Notes: generated by a model from the sequence alone, not told the origin. 64,000 bases of DNA from Micrococcales bacterium 31B (GCA_022803075.1 JAFFTF010000006.1:276150-340149), one strand, 5' to 3'. Counted from the first letter of the stretch, positions 1 to 8,921 are shown. Translations and numbers: made by a program.

Positions 1-587
1 GCGGTATCCAGTTCGCGTTGCAGGTGGCGCGCGCGCTCGCGGGCGGCGCTGGCCGTGGCTAGGGCGGCCTCGCCGCCGCGCGGCAGAGCGTTCGCGCTGC
101 CGGTGGTATCGGCCATGGCGTCGAGAAAGGCCATCACCAGCCCGGTTGCGGTGAGGGGGTCGAGATCGGACGCCGCGGCGGCCACTTGGCGCGCCACCTC
201 GCCGATGGCCTTGACGTCCACCGCCGTGTAGGGTCCCATCCTGAGCACGGGGGCGGCGGCGGGCGCGGGGGTTGATCCGCCGGGGTCGGTGCTGGGGGTC
301 GGTGCGGGCGTCGGTGCGGGCGTCTCGAAGTAGGCGGTGCGGGCCACGAATTGCAGGCCCATCTGGGCCGCGCGGGCCCAGGCGATGACGGAGGCGGAGG
401 CCGACTCGGGGCGGCGCCGCGCGAGGCTAAAGACACCATGCATCTGGGCGAGGGTCACGACTACGGGGCTCTCGCCCAGGGCGATGAAACGCGCGTCTCG
501 GGGCAGGTCAGCCTCGTGAAAGGTCACGGGGCGAGCGGCGACCTGTTCGACATGTTGGGGGGTGAGGCTCGCGTAGGTAGGTCGCAT
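1..587 (-). CDS. Hypothetical protein, N-terminal part (runs off the left edge)
   Basis: An open frame on the minus strand starts with ATG at 587 and stays open to base 1, so about 195 residues are visible and the C terminus lies outside the window. The protein begins MRPTYASLTPQHVEQ. A compact N-terminal part (about residues 1-85) is followed by a Pro/Thr/Ala linker with PAPTPAPTPSTDP, then an Ala-rich helical stretch (about 115-195) ending in ARERARHLQREL. No signal peptide, membrane segment or catalytic motif is visible. Codon use (G/C third positions) supports a real gene. I do not recognise the family. An overlapping ATG at 595 is in another frame and gives only a short product. Confidence 0.6.
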   Translation of the reverse strand, partial: MRPTYASLTPQHVEQVAARPVTFHEADLPRDARFIALGESPVVVTLAQMHGVFSLARRRPESASASVIAWARAAQMGLQFVARTAYFETPAPTPAPTPSTDPGGSTPAPAAAPVLRMGPYTAVDVKAIGEVARQVAAAASDLDPLTATGLVMAFLDAMADTTGSANALPRGGEAALATASAARERARHLQRELDT

Positions 588-600
588 GCAGTCATTCTAG

Positions 601-661
601 GGCCCGAATCGTCGGGCCTGATCAGGCCCAGATCGGGCCCAGATCGGGCCCAGATCGGGCC
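601..661. repeat. Stem-loop followed by three 11-bp tandem repeats
   Basis: A perfect 7-bp stem (GGCCCGA at 601-607, TCGGGCC at 612-618, loop ATCG) is followed by three head-to-tail copies of CAGATCGGGCC at 629-661. The block lies between the start of the truncated gene (587) and the end of the SGNH hydrolase (729), both on the minus strand. It could terminate transcription of the hydrolase gene or form an operator. There is no T-run to settle it. Confidence 0.5.
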
Positions 662-728
662 AGGGCCCGGCCCGCGCTCGGCTCTGGCGCAGACCGTGAG
701 GATCATCCGGACGCGGGCCTGCGGGTGG

Positions 729-1367
729 CTAGGATTCGAGATCGAAGACGCTGAGAACGGCGTTGGCGAGCACCTTGTGACCGGCGGGCGTGGGGTGTAC
801 CCCATCGCCGGCGATGGCGGCCATGCCGCGTAAAGAGGCCGCCTGACTCATCGCCGAATCCAACCCGACCAGAGGCAGGTCGTATTTCTGCGCAAGTCGG
901 CGCACGGCCTGAATCTTCGCGTCGAGATCGCTGCGCCACAGCCACATCTCGTCGCGAACGCACAGCATGAACGGTTCAATCAGCACGATCTGGGTCGAGG
1001 ACTTTTCGGTGAGCTTGTACAGGATGCGATCGTAGCCGCCCTCGAAGGCAATGGCCGAGGTGGGGTCGTTGTTGTCGAAGGCCCGCCACATGTCGTTGAT
1101 GCCGATCATGATGGTGACGATGTCGGGGTTGAGGTCGAGGGCGTCTTGCTTCCAGCGTTCCTCGAGGTTGCGCACGCGATTGCCGGAGACGCCGCGATTG
1201 ACGAACGTCAACTCGTGATCGGGTAGGGCGAGCGACAGGCTTTCGACCAGGTTACGCACGTAGCCGTAGCCCAGGCCTTGCGGGTCGTTCAGCCGACTCG
1301 CGTCCGTGATCGAATCGCCTTGAAACAGGATTGTCGAACGGGGGTGTATTCGAACGCGGTGTGCCAT
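729..1367 (-). CDS. SGNH/GDSL-type hydrolase
   Basis: This 212-residue protein is a complete SGNH-fold esterase. Block I is GDSI at residues 17-20 with nucleophile Ser19. Block II is the SGN at 61-63. Block III is GIND at 89-92. Block V is DGVHP at 188-192, which supplies the catalytic Asp and His. The family hydrolyses ester bonds in lipids, acylated sugars or peptidoglycan; the substrate here is unknown. No signal peptide is visible, so a cytoplasmic enzyme is inferred. The length is usual for single-domain members. Start ATG is at 1367. It is probably monocistronic, because a strong terminator separates it from the upstream gene. Confidence 0.88.
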   Translation of the reverse strand: MAHRVRIHPRSTILFQGDSITDASRLNDPQGLGYGYVRNLVESLSLALPDHELTFVNRGVSGNRVRNLEERWKQDALDLNPDIVTIMIGINDMWRAFDNNDPTSAIAFEGGYDRILYKLTEKSSTQIVLIEPFMLCVRDEMWLWRSDLDAKIQAVRRLAQKYDLPLVGLDSAMSQAASLRGMAAIAGDGVHPTPAGHKVLANAVLSVFDLES

Positions 1368-1448
1368 CGTTCCTCCGGGGCAGATTACTCAAATCTCGCA
1401 GTTTCGGTTAATTAAATAGTACAACATACGCGAGAACTTCACATAAAA

Positions 1449-1483
1449 AATCGATCCGGTCGCGAATTGCGACCGGATCGATT
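1449..1483 (-). terminator. Intrinsic terminator of the LLM oxidoreductase gene
   Basis: A perfect inverted repeat with 15-bp arms (1449-1463 and 1469-1483) has a 5-nt loop GAATT. On the minus strand the stem is followed by a run of T (the A-run at 1445-1450). It sits 8 bases beyond the end of the minus-strand gene ending at 1491. Confidence 0.85.
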
Positions 1484-1490
1484 CAAGTGC

Positions 1491-2483
1491 TTAGTTTGTG
1501 AGTAGTGGAATTACCTGTTCGTCGAACTGCCGCATGCCATCCTGGATGGTGGCAGCTTCGGGAAAATAGGTTATGAAATATGACGAGCCCGCCGCCTGGT
1601 AGGGGCGAAGGGCGTCGGCAATCTGCTCGGCTGTGCCACGCAGACAGTCGGACTCCTGCAAAACTTTCCTGCCAAAGTCCGTCGGGAGCGCCTTCGCGGC
1701 GCGCTCGTTGTGTGCGTCAAACTTCTGTTGGGCCTCGGCTTCGGTCTCGCCGATCACGATGTTGAACGAGGTCGAGTTTGTGAGCGTCGCCGGGTCACGA
1801 TCGAAGGTCTCGCAGTGCGCCCGAACGACGTCGAGCTTCGCCGAAAACTCCTCCACGGTGCCCGTGAAATTCGTGGCAGCGCCCCACTGCGCGGCGTACT
1901 TTAGCGTGCGAGTGACGCCGCCTCCCGCGATCCACAGGGGGATCCCGCCCTCCTGCAGGGGCTTCGGCTGGCAAATGGCGCCGTCGGTTGAGAAGATCTT
2001 GCCCGAGTAGGTGCTGATGCCGTCCTGCCACATCTGGCGCATGATCTGCAGCCCCTCGCGCAGCGCGCTGATGCGGTCGCCCGTGCCGGGGAACCCGTAG
2101 CCATAGGCCCGCCACTCGTGCTCATACCAGCCAGCGCCGATGCCGAAGTTCACGCGACCCCCCGAGATGAGGTCCACCGTGGCGGCCACCTTGGCGAGGT
2201 AGGCCGGGTTGCGGTACCCCATGCAGGTGCACATTTGGCCGAGTCGCACTCGCGAGGTTGACGCGGCCAGGGCCGCCATGAGGGTCCAGGCCTCGTGGGT
2301 CGCGTCCTCGGTGGGGGCGGGGACCGTGTGAAAGTGGTCGTAGACCCAGACAGAATCAAATTGGGTGTCGTCGGCGACCCGCGCCACCTGCAGCATCGCC
2401 TCCCACTGCTCGGCGGGGGGTACATCGACCAGGTCGAGGCGCCAGCCCTGCGGGATGAATACGCCAAACTTCGTTGCGCTCAT
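1491..2483 (-). CDS. LLM class (luciferase-like) F420-dependent oxidoreductase
   Basis: The protein has the luciferase-like monooxygenase TIM barrel. It starts MSATKFGVFIPQGW, then shows FDSVWVYDHF, the strand-rich RVRLGQMCTCMGYRNP segment, SGGRVNFGIGAGWYEHEW and PLWIAGGG, all typical of the actinobacterial F420-dependent (TIGR03560-like) subgroup. These enzymes use reduced F420 or FMN for hydride transfer; the substrate is unknown. The ATG at 2483 is preferred because AAGGAGAACC precedes it directly. An in-frame ATG at 2519 would add 12 residues without a better ribosome site. Length is 330 residues, normal for the family. It is monocistronic, with its own terminator. Confidence 0.88.
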   Translation of the reverse strand: MSATKFGVFIPQGWRLDLVDVPPAEQWEAMLQVARVADDTQFDSVWVYDHFHTVPAPTEDATHEAWTLMAALAASTSRVRLGQMCTCMGYRNPAYLAKVAATVDLISGGRVNFGIGAGWYEHEWRAYGYGFPGTGDRISALREGLQIMRQMWQDGISTYSGKIFSTDGAICQPKPLQEGGIPLWIAGGGVTRTLKYAAQWGAATNFTGTVEEFSAKLDVVRAHCETFDRDPATLTNSTSFNIVIGETEAEAQQKFDAHNERAAKALPTDFGRKVLQESDCLRGTAEQIADALRPYQAAGSSYFITYFPEAATIQDGMRQFDEQVIPLLTN

Positions 2484-2830
2484 GGTTCTCCTTTTGGCCT
2501 TGGCGGCCGCAGCGTACATTGCCTAGCGCACAAATCGATGCGCTCGCGAAAATGGTACTCGCCGCCTCATAAAATCCTTTCAACTTCGCACAAGTTGACG
2601 TGGTTTTTGCAGTCGGACGCGAGGTCGGCCCGTTCGCGTGCCCGCCCATCCCGGCGCTGTGCGCCTCCTGGAAGCGAGGCTAATAAAGCCCTAGTGCCGC
2701 CCGAAAATCCTGCGTCGCTGCCGTGAACATGCCGTGCAGGCAGAGTCACGTTGTGAAAATCTTGCGGGTTTTGGCGCGGCGGCGTGCCTCCGGGATGAGC
2801 GCTCGGGCGGCAGCGCATAGGGTGGGAGCC
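2484..2830. other. Divergent intergenic region
   Basis: These 347 bases separate the divergent LLM oxidoreductase and GlsB-like genes. No convincing gene is present. A TAGGGT hexamer at 2818-2823, close to the GlsB start, could be a -10 element, and the GGTGGGAG before ATG 2831 is the ribosome site. I see no repeat, riboswitch or RNA gene. Confidence 0.4.
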
Positions 2831-3091
2831 ATGTCATTTATCGCTTTCACCATTCTTGGCCTCATCGTCAGCGCCATCGCACGACGCATCGTTCCCGGTG
2901 CCCGTCGCGAGGGCTGTATCACGTCGATCTTGCTCGGCATCGTCGGCGCCAACCTCGGTGGCTGGATCGGCTCTCGAGTTTTCGGCACCGACCTGGGGCA
3001 ATTCTTTGAACTGCGGACGTGGCTGCTGGCCCTCCTGGGCACCGCGATCCTCGTGTTTGTCTGGCGTCTCATCTGGGGCCGCTTGCGCTGA
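2831..3091 (+). CDS. GlsB/YeaQ/YmgE-family small membrane protein
   Basis: This is an 86-residue, three-helix membrane protein. It shows the family pattern: an N-terminal helix (FIAFTILGLIVSAIARRIVPG), a basic loop, a Gly-rich second helix (ILLGIVGANLGGWIG) and a C-terminal helix ending WRLIWGRLR. Members of this group (formerly 'transglycosylase-associated protein') are small membrane proteins linked to general stress responses; their biochemical activity is unproven. ATG 2831 follows GGTGGGAG and gives the usual family length, so a longer in-frame start is unlikely. Confidence 0.85.
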   Translation: MSFIAFTILGLIVSAIARRIVPGARREGCITSILLGIVGANLGGWIGSRVFGTDLGQFFELRTWLLALLGTAILVFVWRLIWGRLR

Positions 3092-3166
3092 TTTCGCAAT
3101 CTCCCGGCGTGCCCGTTAGGCTATACGAGCCTGCTTCGGCAGGCGCGGCCGCATGCGAGTGGCCAC

Positions 3167-3239
3167 GGGCCTTTAGCTCAGCTGGTAGAGCTCCGGACTT
3201 TTAATCCGTTGGTCGCGGGTTCGAGCCCCGCAGGGCCCA
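3167..3239 (+). tRNA. tRNA-Lys (anticodon TTT)
   Basis: The 73-nt sequence folds as a cloverleaf. The acceptor stem GGGCCTT pairs with AGGGCCC. The D-arm is AGCTCAGCTGGTAGAGCT. The anticodon loop CTTTTAA has anticodon TTT at 3200-3202. The T-arm is CGCGGGTTCGAGCCCCG. The discriminator is A, and CCA is not encoded. The first pair of the anticodon stem (3193/3209) is mismatched, which is tolerated. Confidence 0.96.
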
Positions 3240-3246
3240 CTAAACT

Positions 3247-3288
3247 CAGTGGCCGACCTGGTTTCATCCCAGGTCGGCCACTGTTTTT
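3247..3288 (+). terminator. Intrinsic terminator after tRNA-Lys
   Basis: A perfect inverted repeat has 15-bp arms at 3247-3261 and 3269-3283, a 7-nt loop, and TTTTT at 3284-3288. It begins 8 bases after the tRNA and ends its transcript. Confidence 0.9.
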
Positions 3289-3370
3289 ATGGGCCCGGCT
3301 CGTGCCATAAAGTCCAGCCCCGGAGCCCGTATCGACCGGCACGCGCATCGCGACGTGGCACGATACGTGC

Positions 3371-4453
3371 ATGCAGACTTCGCCGCAGCCGCACCCCGGG
3401 CAACCGAATATTCCCCTCGTCGCCGCGCCCATGGCCGGCGGGCCCAGCACCCCGGCATTGGTTCGCGCTGCCGTCGCCGCAGGTGCCACGGCCTTCCTCG
3501 CGGGCGGGTACAAGACCGCCGCGGCGCTGGAGGCCGAGATCAAGGCCGTGCGCGACATTTTGCCCCGTGTCGGAGTCAACCTGTTCGTGCCTCCCTTCGA
3601 CGCGGCGGGGCGAGCCACCGGCCAGCACCTCAGCCGCGAAACGGCGGGGGCCTTCGCGGCCTACGCGCGAGCCCTCGCCCCCGAGGCGGCAGCGCTCGGG
3701 GTCGAACTCGACCCCCGCCCCGTCGAGGACGACTCAGACTTCTGGGAAGCCAAACTCGACCTGCTCGAATCCATGCGGGTGCCGCTCGTGTCGCTCACCT
3801 TTGGCCTCCCGCCCGCAGCGGACGTGCGTCGTCTGCAGCGTGTCGGCAGCCGGGTCTATGCGACCGTCACCACCCCCGGTGAAGCCGACACGGCGCTCGC
3901 CCTCGGAGTCGACGGCCTGGTGGTCCAGGGAACCGGCGCCGGGGGCCACAGTGCCACCCATGACCCCGCGCGTCCGGTTACGGCCCACGCGACGGCAGAC
4001 CTCGTGCGTGACATCGCCGCCCGCACGCGCGTTCCTCTCATCGGCGCGGGCGGCGTGGCCAGCGCGGCCGATGTCGAGAGCATTCTGGACGCCGGGGCCA
4101 CCAGCGTCGCGGTCGGCACGCTTCTGCTGCTGGCCCGGGAGGCTGGCACCAACCCCACCCATCGGGCCGCCCTCGCCGCGGCGGTGGCGGGGGAGCGCCC
4201 CGCCGAGACCGCGCTGACCTCAGCGTTCACGGGCCGACCCGCCCGCGCCCTCAACAACCGGTTCATGCGCGACCACGATGCGGCGGCGCCGCTCGCCTAC
4301 CCCGCGGTGCATCACCTCACGCGGTCGTTGCGGCAGGCGGCCGCAGCCGCGGGGGACGCCGAGAGGCTGCACCTGTGGGCGGGAGAGGGCGTCGCGGCGG
4401 TGCGGGAGGGCACGGCGGGCGAGATCCTGCGCGGGCTGGTACCGGCCCGTTAG
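3371..4453 (+). CDS. Nitronate monooxygenase family protein
   Basis: This is a 360-residue FMN-dependent TIM-barrel protein of the nitronate monooxygenase (formerly 2-nitropropane dioxygenase) family. Visible features are the N-terminal PLVAAPMAGG (FMN-binding strand 1), LGVDGLVVQGTGAGGHS around residues 187-194 with His193 as the likely catalytic base, and IGAGGVASAADV with VAVGTLLL, the phosphate-binding end of the barrel. Members oxidise alkyl nitronates such as propionate 3-nitronate, using O2; the substrate here is inferred only from family. There is no strong ribosome site before ATG 3371, which lies 82 bases after the tRNA terminator. The gene is convergent with the DUF5129 genes. Confidence 0.88.
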   Translation: MQTSPQPHPGQPNIPLVAAPMAGGPSTPALVRAAVAAGATAFLAGGYKTAAALEAEIKAVRDILPRVGVNLFVPPFDAAGRATGQHLSRETAGAFAAYARALAPEAAALGVELDPRPVEDDSDFWEAKLDLLESMRVPLVSLTFGLPPAADVRRLQRVGSRVYATVTTPGEADTALALGVDGLVVQGTGAGGHSATHDPARPVTAHATADLVRDIAARTRVPLIGAGGVASAADVESILDAGATSVAVGTLLLLAREAGTNPTHRAALAAAVAGERPAETALTSAFTGRPARALNNRFMRDHDAAAPLAYPAVHHLTRSLRQAAAAAGDAERLHLWAGEGVAAVREGTAGEILRGLVPAR

Positions 4454-4515
4454 CGAGGACGGGCCCACGGAGCGTCCGCAATCACCCACCGCACGGCGCC
4501 GCCGCCGGGTGAGCG

Positions 4516-6087
4516 CTAAAACCGCGAACTGCCGCCGGAACCCGAAAAGCTGCCGCCGCCGCTGAAACCGCCGCTACTGCCGGAGCCGGAACTCGATTGC
4601 CGCGCTGCTGCCGACGCGACCGTATAGCCCGTGATCAGGGCGGCCGTGGGCGTGAATTGCGAGCCCGCCGTCATGACGCCGCCACCGTAGTTGTACCCGC
4701 CGAAGTAGCCTCCGCCGTAACTCCAGGTGGTGCGCCCACTCATGGCACTGCGGGCGCGCTCGCGACCAGCGGCATTGCGGGAGACCTGCTCCATCATGAC
4801 GCCGACGTGACTATTCTGCGCCTGCTGAAATTTCGTGGCGAGGTCACGCAGCTGGACGAGGGCCGCGTCGGGTGCGAGCTGGCGGCGCTCCACGAGGTTG
4901 GGCAGATTGTGTACACCCTGCGTGAGTTCGACCGCCGCACTGCGCAGGTATTGGGCCGTGGGGGAGGCTGCCGTCGCGCGAGACTTGCCGATCAGTGCCT
5001 CCACCTGATCGGCCGATTCGACCAGGTCACGGCACTGATCGAGCCAGCTATTCTGCCACCCGGGAACCTGATTGAGAATGTCGTTGGTGGCGTCCACGCG
5101 CTTTTCGAGGCCTGCGGCCGCCTCCGTGATGGTGCACAGGTCGCGCACCTCCTGCAGGTATTTTCCGGGCAGCTTGTCGTTCTTTCGCAACCCGGCCAAC
5201 TCGGACACCCGCTGCGTGGCCTGGCGATACACCGTGTCGAATCGGCGCACGTCGTCGCGCACCTGCATCGCCACGGCAGAGGATTCCGGCAACGTATTGG
5301 CGTTCACATCCATCTCGCCCAGCCGAAACGACAGGTCGGAATACGTGGCCTCCGCCTCGCGCAGCAGGCGGGTGGCCTCGCTCGTGCGGCGTCGCGACAC
5401 CAGCGCGATGATGGTGCCCGCGCCGCCACCAACCACTGCCGCGGCGCCGCCGCCGACAATGACGGCATGGTTTGCCTCGAAAAATGTCTTCTGCCGTGGA
5501 GTGTAGACGCCATCGGCCGAGAGGTTGCCGTCTCCAATGGCGCCGTCAGCGTACACGTCCGCGGCGACGCGGGCGGCGTCGATCATGCCATCAGACCACC
5601 GGTTCTCTCGGAACGCGGGCTTCGCCGAGTCGAGCACCGTGGTCAGCGAGTCGCCCTCGAGGTGCAGATCTTCGCCCATATAGGCGCCGTTAATCCGGGC
5701 CACGGGGTCAACGGCAAGAATCAACAGTCCCTCACGAAACTTGTCAGGATTGCTCGTCGACCGCCATTCGGGGTGCTCGCCCAGGGCCTGATCCCGCACG
5801 TAATCGTTGAGGGCCCGGTCTTCCCTGCTGCCCGTCGCCGCCGCGAGTACGACGATGCTGATCTCGCGCGGGTACTCAATTTTCGAGACGGACTCCTGCA
5901 CCTCGGCGGAGTTCAAAATGCCCGCCGAGTCGACGACAGTGACTTCGGTCGGACGCGTCGCGGCCCCCGTCGTGAGGGCATGTGCGGCTGGCGGCAGATA
6001 CAGGCTGGCCGCACCGAGAACCCACGCGGCGACCAGCAGGGCGCATAGGCGCAGGATTACGGGACGGGTCGTGAGGAGGAACTTCAT
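4516..6087 (-). CDS. DUF5129 (TPM-like) exported membrane protein, copy 2
   Basis: The 523-residue protein has an N-terminal signal sequence (about 1-38, ending PPAAHALT). An extracytoplasmic domain (about 45-195) resembles the YgcG/TPM fold. A single Gly/Ala-rich membrane helix (HAVIVGGGAAAVVGGGAGTIIALV, about 213-236) precedes a basic RRR stop-transfer. A long helical cytoplasmic domain (about 240-450) leads to a Gly/Ser-rich tail with YGGGYFGGYNYGGG and GSGSSGGFSGGGSF. This architecture matches actinobacterial DUF5129; the molecular function is unknown. It lies 84 bases after its paralogue at 6172-7896 in the same direction, so the two are probably co-transcribed. Confidence 0.8.
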   Translation of the reverse strand: MKFLLTTRPVILRLCALLVAAWVLGAASLYLPPAAHALTTGAATRPTEVTVVDSAGILNSAEVQESVSKIEYPREISIVVLAAATGSREDRALNDYVRDQALGEHPEWRSTSNPDKFREGLLILAVDPVARINGAYMGEDLHLEGDSLTTVLDSAKPAFRENRWSDGMIDAARVAADVYADGAIGDGNLSADGVYTPRQKTFFEANHAVIVGGGAAAVVGGGAGTIIALVSRRRTSEATRLLREAEATYSDLSFRLGEMDVNANTLPESSAVAMQVRDDVRRFDTVYRQATQRVSELAGLRKNDKLPGKYLQEVRDLCTITEAAAGLEKRVDATNDILNQVPGWQNSWLDQCRDLVESADQVEALIGKSRATAASPTAQYLRSAAVELTQGVHNLPNLVERRQLAPDAALVQLRDLATKFQQAQNSHVGVMMEQVSRNAAGRERARSAMSGRTTWSYGGGYFGGYNYGGGVMTAGSQFTPTAALITGYTVASAAARQSSSGSGSSGGFSGGGSFSGSGGSSRF

Positions 6088-6171
6088 GAGATCAGCCTAC
6101 GGTTCGAGGGGGACGTTGGCGAGAGACACCAGTGGACAGATGTGACCACGCTGAGCGCCACTGCGCTGGGT

Positions 6172-7896
6172 CTAGTCGCCGCCACCGCCCCCATCGCCGC
6201 CGCCCCCGCTATCGCCGCCCCCGAAATCAAACGAGCCACCATGGCCCGAGTCGCCGTGCGAGCCCCCATCCCCGTGGTGCGAGGTGCCGGGAAACTCCCA
6301 ATAGTCCGTGCTTTCCGCGGGCCGCGTGCCATGGGCCGCCACGGTGCCGCCGTCGCTGCTGCCCCCACCCCGTTTCGCTTGCTTTCGAGACTTGACACCG
6401 ATCCTCGAGGTGGGCTTCGCGACCGTCCGCTCCAGCCGATACAACTCCACCAGCCCCGCGACGCTGGCAAAGTGCTGACGAGTGCCCGAGACCGAGTGAC
6501 CGGCAGGAATGCCGTCGACTTTGGGCTGCTGGCCCCTGGCCATGGCGAGAACGCGAGCGCGCGACTCATCGGTGTAGCGACGAGAGGTAGATACGAACTC
6601 GAGCATCGTGCCGAAGTGTTTCGCCTCGGCGCGACCAAAGGTGCGACCGAGCAGCTCAACGACTTCGAGCGCTTTGTCGGGAGTTATCTTGCCAGAGCGC
6701 AGATCGTCCAAAGTACTGGGCAGGGCATCAGCGACCTTCTCGCCCTGTATGCGTAGATCGCGACCGCTCGGTGACGACGCCACCTCGGGGCACTCGCGCA
6801 AGATCAAATCGACCTCGGCCGCCGCTTGCGCGAGCTCTGTGGTCTCTTCGAGCCAAGCGGTCTCCCAATCTCCATAACGGTTCAAGATGCTATTCGCGAA
6901 CGCGATGCGTTCTTCAAGGTCGCTCGCCGTTTCGGTGATCGTGACAAGATTGCGAACCTCCGCGAGGTGTTCGGGCTTAAGCGAGCGGGTGCGCGACAGA
7001 TCTTCGAGGGCATCGATGCGCTTCGTCGCCTCGCGATATGCCTTTTCAAACGTGTGTACGTCACGGCGGAGCCGTTTGGCGTACTTCGAGGAGGCGGGCA
7101 GCGTCGCCACGTTGACGTCGAGCGCGTCGAGTTGGAACGAGAGTTCGGCATAGGCACCGCGTGCCCGCGAAAACTCCCGAGCGGCCTGGCGCGTTACCCG
7201 GGCCCGCAAGGCCAGGTATGCAAACGCCGCGACCCCAGCCACGGCAGCGGCAATCGACCCTGCAAGCAGCCAGCGGAATCCCACGAGCGTTTCAAACGGT
7301 ACGGGGTGGTAGACACCGGCCTCATCGACGCTGCCGGTGTTGATCTCGCCGCCCGCGCTAACATCGGCGATCGACCGCACATACAAGGCAATGATCTGGG
7401 CGCGCGTGGCCGAATAATCCAGATCCACCGCGTCGTAGACCTGCTCGTCGAGGTCCTCGGGCAGGCCGAGATCGTCGCTCGCAAATATTGTGGCCCGCTG
7501 TCCCATGGGCATCACGATCACGACGAGCGAATCACGCAGGGCTCGCGAGTCGGTGGGCGACTCCCAGCCGAGTTGCTTGAGGCGCGAATACTCCAGGATC
7601 CCCGTCCCAGGGCTGGAATAGACCAGATCCTGGCTGTGGGTTCCGAGTATTACGAGGTCGAATGCCCGCGGAAAATCAATGTCCGCGATCAGGTCCTCCA
7701 GCTCGCCGTCGTCGATCGAGTCCGAATCATCGATGATCGTGACACTCGACGGCGCCACACTGGCCGCCGCGGTCTGCGCGTAACCGGGAGCGACCGGCGG
7801 CAAAAGGAGGCCCGCGATAACTGCGGCCGCACCCAGGAGCCCGGCCACGCGGCGTCCGAGATGTATACGCAGCCCCGGGCGGAAAAATGCCGTCAT
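6172..7896 (-). CDS. DUF5129 (TPM-like) exported membrane protein, copy 1
   Basis: This paralogue of the next gene downstream has the same domain order: signal peptide (RRVAGLLGAAAVIAGLLLPP), extracytoplasmic TPM-like domain, a membrane helix (FRWLLAGSIAAAVAGVAAFAYLA), a helical cytoplasmic domain (GAYAELSFQLDALDVNVATLP, near-identical in pattern to YSDLSFRLGEMDVNANTLP of the paralogue) and a Gly/His/Asp-rich tail ending DGGGGGD. ATG 7896 is chosen because it places the signal peptide at the N terminus. An in-frame start at 7968 would add 24 residues with no signal-like character. The nearest AGGAG is 18 bases upstream of 7896, so the start is not certain. Function is unknown. Confidence 0.78.
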   Translation of the reverse strand: MTAFFRPGLRIHLGRRVAGLLGAAAVIAGLLLPPVAPGYAQTAAASVAPSSVTIIDDSDSIDDGELEDLIADIDFPRAFDLVILGTHSQDLVYSSPGTGILEYSRLKQLGWESPTDSRALRDSLVVIVMPMGQRATIFASDDLGLPEDLDEQVYDAVDLDYSATRAQIIALYVRSIADVSAGGEINTGSVDEAGVYHPVPFETLVGFRWLLAGSIAAAVAGVAAFAYLALRARVTRQAAREFSRARGAYAELSFQLDALDVNVATLPASSKYAKRLRRDVHTFEKAYREATKRIDALEDLSRTRSLKPEHLAEVRNLVTITETASDLEERIAFANSILNRYGDWETAWLEETTELAQAAAEVDLILRECPEVASSPSGRDLRIQGEKVADALPSTLDDLRSGKITPDKALEVVELLGRTFGRAEAKHFGTMLEFVSTSRRYTDESRARVLAMARGQQPKVDGIPAGHSVSGTRQHFASVAGLVELYRLERTVAKPTSRIGVKSRKQAKRGGGSSDGGTVAAHGTRPAESTDYWEFPGTSHHGDGGSHGDSGHGGSFDFGGGDSGGGGDGGGGGD

Positions 7897-8006
7897 AAAG
7901 ACACCATAATTGAACTCCTGCGTCGCCGCCGTCCGCAGATTCACCAGGCAGCGGGCCAGTTGCGCCACCGGTGGTTGGGAACGGGGTCTGGGGATAGACT
8001 GCGAAA

Positions 8007-8921
8007 GTGAGTTTCGATCCCAATGCCCATCTTGATGGTTCTCAGGTCAGCAATCGCCGTGGGGGCGGGGGCGGTGGCGGCCTCGGTGGAGGCGGTCGCG
8101 GTTTCAAAATTGGAGGCGGCATCGGCGGCGCGGTCTTGCTGCTCGTCGTCGCCATCGTGGGCGGCCCTGACATGGCCGCGCAATTGATGAACGGTGGTGA
8201 CACCACGACAACCGCCACCGAGACGGGCGCGGACATGGGTGAGTGCCTCACGGGCGCTGACGCCAACGCGAAGGTCGACTGCCGCGTTGTGGGCACCGTC
8301 AACTCGCTCAACGCCTTTTGGCAGACTTACCTGCCCGAATACGGTACGCGGTATCGGGTTCCGCAGGTGGCACTCGAGAGCGGCACCTGGTCCACGGGAT
8401 GCGGCACGGGTTCCTCCGACATGGGCCCGTTCTATTGCCCCGCGGACGAGTCGGTCTACATCGACACCGCGTTCTACGGCCTGCTGCAGTCTCAGTACGG
8501 CTCGAGCGGCGGACCGCTCGCCCAGGAGTACGTGGTGGCGCACGAGTTCGGCCACCACATCCAGAACCTGATCGGCACCATCAATTACGCCCAGCAAGAC
8601 CCACAGGGGCCGGAGAGCGGCGGGGTACGGGTCGAACTGCAGGCAGACTGCTTCGCGGGGCTGTGGGTCAAACACGCGACCACCACGCCGGGGCCAGGGT
8701 CCAGCGCCCCGCTGATCCCCACGATCACGCAGCAAGACATCGACGACGCGCTCTCAGCGGCGCAGTCCGTGGGCGACGATCACATCCAGGAGATGTCGGG
8801 CCGCGTCAACCCCGAAACCTGGACGCACGGTTCCTCCGCCCAGCGCCAGGCCTGGTTCATGCGTGGTTACCAGTCCGGCGACATGGCGCAATGTGACACT
8901 ATCAATGCTGCGCAGTTGTAA
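8007..8921 (+). CDS. Neutral zinc metallopeptidase (YpfJ/KPN_02809 type)
   Basis: The 304-residue protein starts with GTG at 8007. A Gly-rich cytoplasmic N terminus (RRGGGGGGGLGGGGRG) and one membrane helix (about 35-55, IGGAVLLLVVAIVGG) precede an extracytoplasmic zinc protease domain. The zinc site is HEFGHH (His179, Glu180, His183), with ELQADCFAG at 210-218 supplying the third ligand. Family members are putative membrane-anchored neutral metallopeptidases; substrates are unknown. A paired Cys arrangement (STGCGTG, FYCPAD) suggests a disulphide. It is divergent from the DUF5129 genes and 38 bases upstream of the CDF transporter, with which it may be co-transcribed. Confidence 0.88.
   Translation: MSFDPNAHLDGSQVSNRRGGGGGGGLGGGGRGFKIGGGIGGAVLLLVVAIVGGPDMAAQLMNGGDTTTTATETGADMGECLTGADANAKVDCRVVGTVNSLNAFWQTYLPEYGTRYRVPQVALESGTWSTGCGTGSSDMGPFYCPADESVYIDTAFYGLLQSQYGSSGGPLAQEYVVAHEFGHHIQNLIGTINYAQQDPQGPESGGVRVELQADCFAGLWVKHATTTPGPGSSAPLIPTITQQDIDDALSAAQSVGDDHIQEMSGRVNPETWTHGSSAQRQAWFMRGYQSGDMAQCDTINAAQL

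Noticed and set aside
4597..6048. A 483-codon open frame on the + strand
   Set aside because: It lies wholly antisense to the DUF5129 gene and has no protein features. High GC opens such frames.
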